Below, piece after piece: positions 31,652 through 36,671 of a stretch of DNA of 36,671 bases. The DNA is taken from NCBI GenBank assembly GCA_000277445.1, contig AJWJ01000217.1:1-36671 (forward strand), written 5' to 3'. The translations under genes were made by a program, and so were the position numbers. Numbering within the stretch: position 1 is the stretch's first letter; each line of letters begins with the position of its first letter. The notes under the pieces were generated by a model. That model made no database searches and was not told the DNA's origin. It saw nothing but the letters and a program-made list of their open reading frames with translations. Origin of the DNA: Polysphondylium violaceum (taxonomy: Eukaryota > Evosea > Eumycetozoa > Dictyosteliales > Dictyosteliaceae).

Positions 31652-33457
31652 CTAATCTTTATTTAATTTTGGAGTAAAAGTATTTTTAACTATACCTCTA
31701 TTGTTTAAAAATTTTTGTATATCAACATGATTCATGTTTTTACATTGGAAATTCAATATTCTAATTCTTTTCTTGGAGACTATTGATTTGAATTTATTGA
31801 AACAATTGTTGCCATCTTCCTCAAATTCACAATTGTTTTGGAAATCAAATTTATCAAGATCTAATCTCTCCAAGATTTCAAGGAGCATAGAGGTGTTTGT
31901 CTCTGATGTCAGACCGAGATTCTTTAGTTTCAAATTTGATAATTGTTTGTTTTTACAAACATTTTTAATAAAAGATTTGATTAAAGGTTCACTGATTTCC
32001 ACTATAAATGGATTAATGATTTGTAGAGTTGATACTTGTGATTCCGACAACCTGGAGAAAAGCGTTGATAGCTGAGCCAATGTAATTGGAAATCTTTCCA
32101 GTGTGAGCATAGTCAATTTGGGAAACTCGGCCTCGGTTGATAAAAAGTTCCATAAAGGGGTCCAATTAAAATGCTCGCTCTGGTAAGTTGTATGAAGGGA
32201 CAAGGATTCTAAATTTGAAAAAAGACTGTGATCCATTGGACAACGTATCAAATCATATTCTACATCCAATTTCAAATGCTTCAAAAATGGGAAATTGGTA
32301 AATGTAAAATGATTTCCATTAAAATAATGAGCTTTAATGGTGTTTAATTGATTATCAGTACTGAATAAATGGAGGATATTAATTTTTTTCAAGCATAAAT
32401 GTTTCAATGTGGTATTATGAATTGCAAGATCAAGTGGTGTGTCTATTGATGGATTCTTTATATTTAATTTCTTGAGGAGGGCTGGTGGAAGAGGTACCGG
32501 TGATGGCAATGGTGTTTGTTTTGGTACTATCTCAAAATTTAAATTCAATTGAACTAGAGTTGAATTTAAATTCAACACATCTATAACATCTGGTAGTTTA
32601 CAATCGGTGACATCAGAAAGAGTAAAGCACTGGATGGTTTTGTTGCTTTTGAGTCCAACGAATCCATTTCCAATTGTGTCTTGAGAAATACTAAGTCTTG
32701 TTAGTTTGGGCATAGATTCAATGGTTTGGTACAGTTGGTTAAAATCAAAATCACACTTGGTAAGGACAAGTTCTTCCAGTTGCTTTAATAGAGAGACAAA
32801 AGTAAAGTTGACACCGCAATAGGATAATTTCAATTGAGTTAATCCATCAAACATAGGTGTGTATTCAATATTGTTAAAGTCTAATGAATGGACTGAAGAT
32901 AGAAAAAGTTTTTGTAGGGAAAATCTAGAGTAATTCTTTTGCTTCACCATTCGAAATAGTGTCTGTGCAGTATTGTATGTGTTGTATATATCCAACTTTC
33001 TGACAAAAGGGATAAAATGATTTACAACACGTTCAACTTGTTGGTCTGAACACACGACACTGTCTATCGATGATCCAATCAATTGATAGAACCTCTCTAT
33101 CTTTTCCTGAGGCGTGAGCGTGGTGAAAATCCAACTAGTTGCCTTGGATATCAATGACTGATACTCTAGTTTTTCAACATAGTTGTTCAACACCATTTGC
33201 GAAGTTGACATTCGTAGCGGTATATTATACTTGAGTAGCAACAATGCCATATCTAATTCTGGAAAATATTCAACGGAAATTACAGGAAAACATAATTTAG
33301 GCACTATATCTGTTTGCCATTCTTTGCAGACCAACAGCAATTTAACGATCAGATTTTTGAAATTACAGGTAAGGAGAAAGCCGTTATTAATATTATGTTT
33401 ATAATGAACAAACACTTGGTTTAATATCTGTTTAATAATTATTTTATTTGATATCAT
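31652..33457 (-). CDS. F-box-like/LRR protein
   Basis: Single exon, 601 residues, ATG at 33457. The N-terminal region (VKLLLVCKEWQTDIVPKL) resembles the end of an F-box (the LxxVCKxW pattern). About 16 imperfect leucine-rich repeats follow (for example LTQLKLSYCGVNFTFVSLLK, LKHLCLKKINILHLF and FLKHLKLDVEYDLI). The layout fits an SCF substrate receptor, or an LRR adaptor without ubiquitin function. A Pro-rich loop (PKQTPLPSPVPLPPALLKK) interrupts the repeats. No paralogue lies in the window except the smaller F-box-like gene at its start. Substrate unknown. Confidence 0.78.
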   Translation of the reverse strand: MISNKIIIKQILNQVFVHYKHNINNGFLLTCNFKNLIVKLLLVCKEWQTDIVPKLCFPVISVEYFPELDMALLLLKYNIPLRMSTSQMVLNNYVEKLEYQSLISKATSWIFTTLTPQEKIERFYQLIGSSIDSVVCSDQQVERVVNHFIPFVRKLDIYNTYNTAQTLFRMVKQKNYSRFSLQKLFLSSVHSLDFNNIEYTPMFDGLTQLKLSYCGVNFTFVSLLKQLEELVLTKCDFDFNQLYQTIESMPKLTRLSISQDTIGNGFVGLKSNKTIQCFTLSDVTDCKLPDVIDVLNLNSTLVQLNLNFEIVPKQTPLPSPVPLPPALLKKLNIKNPSIDTPLDLAIHNTTLKHLCLKKINILHLFSTDNQLNTIKAHYFNGNHFTFTNFPFLKHLKLDVEYDLIRCPMDHSLFSNLESLSLHTTYQSEHFNWTPLWNFLSTEAEFPKLTMLTLERFPITLAQLSTLFSRLSESQVSTLQIINPFIVEISEPLIKSFIKNVCKNKQLSNLKLKNLGLTSETNTSMLLEILERLDLDKFDFQNNCEFEEDGNNCFNKFKSIVSKKRIRILNFQCKNMNHVDIQKFLNNRGIVKNTFTPKLNKD

Positions 33458-34156
33458 GATTTAGATTTTTCATTTTTTTTAAAACCTATTTATACTTTTG
33501 TTTTTTTTCATTGTTTTTTCTTTTTTTTTTTCATTGATTTTTCTTTTTTTTTTCTATTTGGAATTTTTTGAAAACCCTGAATTATTGATGGTAAAAGGTG
33601 ATGACATTTGGGAATTGGAAATGAATAATAAAGAAAATCACCAAATAGAGGTTATTATAACAACATGAATGCAGGACCTATGACATCAGATCACTTCGAT
33701 GAATAATTATCGGGTTTTTAAAATAACCAAATAATTAAATGTTTTTAGTTTACGAGCTGTAGGAGACTTTAGCTTGCAGCTTTACATATAATAGTATGGA
33801 GAAGTGTAGACAATATCATTGAAGTAAAATGATTAAACTCCCTCACACAGACAACCACTTTATTTACAAGTAACATTTTTATTGTGATCAATTTTCAGTT
33901 CAATGATATATTCAGAAAAATACATCCACAATCACACACACCACATTTTAACACATATTTCAATTTTTGTATATTCAATTACTTGGATATTCTATATATA
34001 GATCACAGAAATTTTCAAGTGATTTTTATAGAGAAGTCTTTGTTGAAAAAAGAGTGTGGGATAAAAATGAATAATAATTGGGTTTTTTATCATTCAGGAT
34101 TCAAATCAAACTTATAATTACAAAAATTATAATATTGTAATTCATTGTTATTTTAT
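33458..34156. other. Intergenic region with T-runs
   Basis: Divergent gap between the LRR gene and the membrane-protein gene. T-runs at about 33480-33555, and a weak inverted repeat near 33755-33782 (AGCTGTA/TGCAGCT). The open frame 33884-34117 begins with GTG and has no recognised similarity. Confidence 0.4.
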
Positions 34157-35170
34157 ATGGTATCAATAAAGGAAGAAATATTTAAAGGTCAAGATATCTG
34201 GTATTATGCTACTCTAAGAGTTAATATTGACGTAGATAATGCTGACAAAAGAGAAAAGAGAGTTAAAAAAATCGAAATTGATTTACTCAAACAATTAAAA
34301 GAATTGAATTTAGAATGTTCACCCATGGAAAAAGGTGTTGTAGATGAAAAAGATTATTTTTTAGATATAGGAATAAGTAGACAAAAGTAATGATTATTAA
34401 ATACATTGAGTTATGTATTTTACTAACTAATTTATTTTATTTACAATACCAGGCTCGATAATTTTATAAATGAGAAAAAAAAAACAAGAATAATAATAAA
34501 TGGGGAAAAAATGAGTCCTTATCAGATTTATCATTGGATTAAATATAGTATATTAAATTGTAAAGGTATGTAATCTATTATTCCTCCATGAAATAAGTTT
34601 TTGACAATTTCTTTATAGAACTTGAGTTTTTAAAAGAAAAACCATATAGAACTAAAATAATTTCAAAGCCCGTATATAAATATAAAAAGTTAAATTTACT
34701 ATCAAGCCTTTTAAAACCCAAACCCAACTGGAAAAATATGTTCATCCAGTATTTACAGAGATACTTGAGACGTCTAGTCCAGTTAACACTTTTCTTTTTG
34801 TTTGTAAGTTTAATTTAATCTAAAAATATTTTAAATAACTAAATAATTTTTTTTTAGTTAAATTTATTGTATCTTTATTTTTTTTAGTTGTTTTTAGTGT
34901 TCCATTTATTCTTTCAAGGTATAATATAATCGAGGACCTTAAAAGATAACCCCTTTGTTCTTTAGGAGTCTTTATTGTTCTTTATTGTAAGTTTTTATTC
35001 TATTTGGAGAGGGAGTCCAAGATAATACTTCCTCTCTTGTACTAGTGGACAATCATTATAATGTAGGACTTGAAGATTTGGAACTATTAAAACCATACTC
35101 AAATTTTAATCCCCCTACCTTCATAGATAACTATAACCTGTTGAAAAATATATCAAAACAAGAAAAATAA
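34157..35170 (+). CDS. Unrecognised single-pass membrane protein, 5 exons
   Basis: Model: exons 34157-34386, 34453-34565, 34619-34803, 34889-34919 and 34992-35170; all phases close, giving about 245 residues. A charged N-terminal half (KREKRVKKIEIDLLKQLKEL; SPYQIYHWIKYSILNCKELE) leads to a basic stretch (YLQRYLRRLV) and one strong hydrophobic segment spanning the splices (LTLFFLFLFLVFHLFFQVFILF). A C-terminal tail follows (NTSSLVLVDNHYNVGLEDLE...). I recognise no family. The 31-base fourth exon is very small and alternative acceptors exist nearby, some giving short early ends; the exact C-terminus is uncertain. Confidence 0.5.
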
Positions 35171-35357
35171 ACTTTGACAACTTCTAAAAAGTATCTAGAT
35201 TCTGCAAATCAAAGAGTCCATTAATAAAAGTGTAGATTCAAGACCTTTGTATGAAAGATGCATTTCTAAATAAATAAAAGTAGTTTATTTAATTTAGACA
35301 AAGATGATATCAATTACTGTTATTGTTGTTGTTGAAAACTCTATAAACAAGTGTTGT

Positions 35358-36671
35358 TTACGCAAGAATTGGATATGAAGATGCAGTTGCTAAAATAAAA
35401 TAAATAGTGTTAGTGAGTTATCGAGACATATAGGGTTAAAATACACTTACCAATTCCACATTTATTACCGGTGTTTCTTCTCATTCTAAAGTACCCATTT
35501 TCACCCCAATTAGCACTATAAATAAAGAGATAGATAGATTTTTGATTGTGTATAATTGTTAGTATTTGTGTGTTTATGTTTGTGTATATGTATTATAATG
35601 TGAGATAGATGAGTAATTATAGGATCTTCTATTACATACCCCCATGAGTTTTTAAGGATCCAAAAATCAACACCATTCTCTGTACCATAGCCTACAACGA
35701 CAACGGCGTGGGTTGTTCTATAGGCATCACAGTTTACTGAGTAATATATACCACCACCGTAACTAGCAAACTCACGAGTACTAGCATCGTATGCAACGGC
35801 AACTGGTCCAATACTTGCAACAGCATCGGCTAAATCTTCCTCACTGCCTTGTTTTATCATTACAACCTTGGATATTGGAGCATTTAAATCATTATTTTTA
35901 ACACGACATTGTCCAACTACACCTTCATAAGGATAGTTGTGCTGTTGATTAATACCACCATTATTCATAAGATATTTATAAGAATTGTGCATCCAACCTC
36001 CGCTGCAACCTCCTCTTTGTGGATCACAATCTACCAATTGTTGTTCAGAAAAGTCGAGCATTCTCTTATTCTTTCTGTAATATTGTGTTTCCAATGCACC
36101 CACTGCAGAAAATGTATAACAACTTCCACTATAGTAGTAATAAACGTAATGACAAATCAATTAGGTTAAAGGATAAAGAAAGAGCTTTGATAATACTTAC
36201 CATGAACCTTGATTCTTTACTTTATTCACCATACCCCAAGTTCTCCAATCTATACTACTTGGACGGGCCCATGTCGCATTTTCAGTTAATGATGTTTTTG
36301 GTTTTGAATTGGGTGTTGGTGTTGGAGGTGATGGTGTATCTGTTTGGTTTGTAAATATATCTTGTGTAATTTCAGATATATTTAAATTTGATAGATAGAT
36401 ATGTTTAAATTCTTTATGTGATAGGTCAGCAAATTGATTCAAAGAGAGTTTCATTGTTGAATTTGTGTTGCATCTATTGTATCGCTCAATAAACTTGATA
36501 TTGTTTTTGAATTTCTTGAATCTACATTTGAATTCATGTGATGCATATGTTTTGTTGTTTGTGTGTGACCATTCAATAAATGATAATCTCTTGCTTTGTT
36601 TTTTTTGTTCTTTCTTATTATTACTATTACTATTCTTTTTATCACGATTATTGTCACTGTCACTGTCACTA
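35358..36671 (-). CDS. Papain-family cysteine protease, 5' end outside the window
   Basis: Exons 36671(partial)-36201, 36128-35640, 35515-35451 and 35389-35358; phases close. The visible part begins within an Asn/Ser/Asp-rich leader, then an inhibitory I29 propeptide (FIEWSHTNNKTYASHEFKC, then the ERFNIN-type FKKFKNNIKFIERYN and LSLNQFADLSHKEF). A Thr/Pro-rich linker (TPSPPTPTPNSKPKT) joins it to the mature enzyme (SSIDWRTWGMVNKVKNQGS). The active site is CGSCYTFS, split by an intron within the first Cys codon. A Tyr replaces the usual Trp, as in cathepsin C. His (RTTHAVVVVGYG) and Asn (LKNSWG) are present, and the end is SSYPILA. Probably lysosomal or secreted. The signal peptide lies outside the window. 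Confidence 0.88.

Noticed and set aside
33884-34117. Plus-strand frame beginning with GTG upstream of the membrane-protein gene
   Set aside because: No ATG, no similarity, no splice link to the gene that I could support.
1-36671. Transposable elements or virus-like elements
   Set aside because: I looked for reverse transcriptase, transposase, integrase, capsid and terminal repeat features and saw none; the inverted F-box pair is a gene duplication.

Overview
The window looks like nuclear DNA of a social amoeba (dictyostelid). It is very AT-rich, with T- and A-runs between genes and short AT-rich GT-AG introns in most genes. Coding regions carry CAA (Gln) and AAT/AAC (Asn) runs, and a short hssA-like gene with a tiny first exon is present. 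The sequence alone does not fix the species. The ankyrin, LRR and F-box-like genes suggest a lineage rich in such families (for example Cavenderia or Heterostelium), but that is inference.

Layout. (1) 1-2.3 kb: an F-box-like gene on the minus strand and, head to head with it, a degenerate inverted copy. (2) 2.7-8.4 kb: a divergent pair, a Ser/Thr-Pro-rich coiled-coil protein (minus) and the anaphase-promoting complex subunit APC4 (plus, 8 exons). Their 453-base shared promoter holds two E2F-type sites. (3) 8.5-14.5 kb, minus strand: a DHRS12-like short-chain dehydrogenase, a BAR-domain protein, an ADCK2-type ABC1/UbiB kinase and SAP18. (4) 15-24 kb: three AIFM2/FSP1-like FAD oxidoreductase paralogues on the plus strand. 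Between the first and second lie a DNase II-like nuclease and an hssA-like small gene, both on the minus strand. The third paralogue has a long acidic Val-Glu-Glu-Pro repeat in front of the enzyme. (5) 24.3-28.2 kb: a VAMP7-type R-SNARE, a Gln/Asn-rich protein with a C-terminal zinc finger, and a UXT-type prefoldin subunit. (6) 28.3-33.5 kb, minus strand: an ankyrin-like protein, a decayed ubiquitin-like/E2-like relic and an F-box-like/LRR protein. (7) 34.1-36.7 kb: an unrecognised five-exon single-pass membrane protein and a papain-family cysteine protease whose 5' end lies outside the window.

Exon structures were assembled by hand by matching splice consensus and reading phase; in nearly all genes the phases close exactly. 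No tRNA, rRNA, CRISPR array or recognisable transposable element was found.

Functional threads: two cell-cycle genes under one E2F-marked promoter; quinone/redox biology (three FSP1-like enzymes and an ADCK2-type kinase); endolysosomal biology (VAMP7, DNase II-like nuclease, cysteine protease, BAR protein); and a fast-evolving F-box/ankyrin/LRR/ubiquitin component. The points most worth following up are the E2F-marked divergent promoter, the repeat-bearing FSP1-like fusion with GC-rich hairpins upstream, the Ubl-E2 relic, the inverted F-box duplication and the homopolymer frame break in the DNase II gene.
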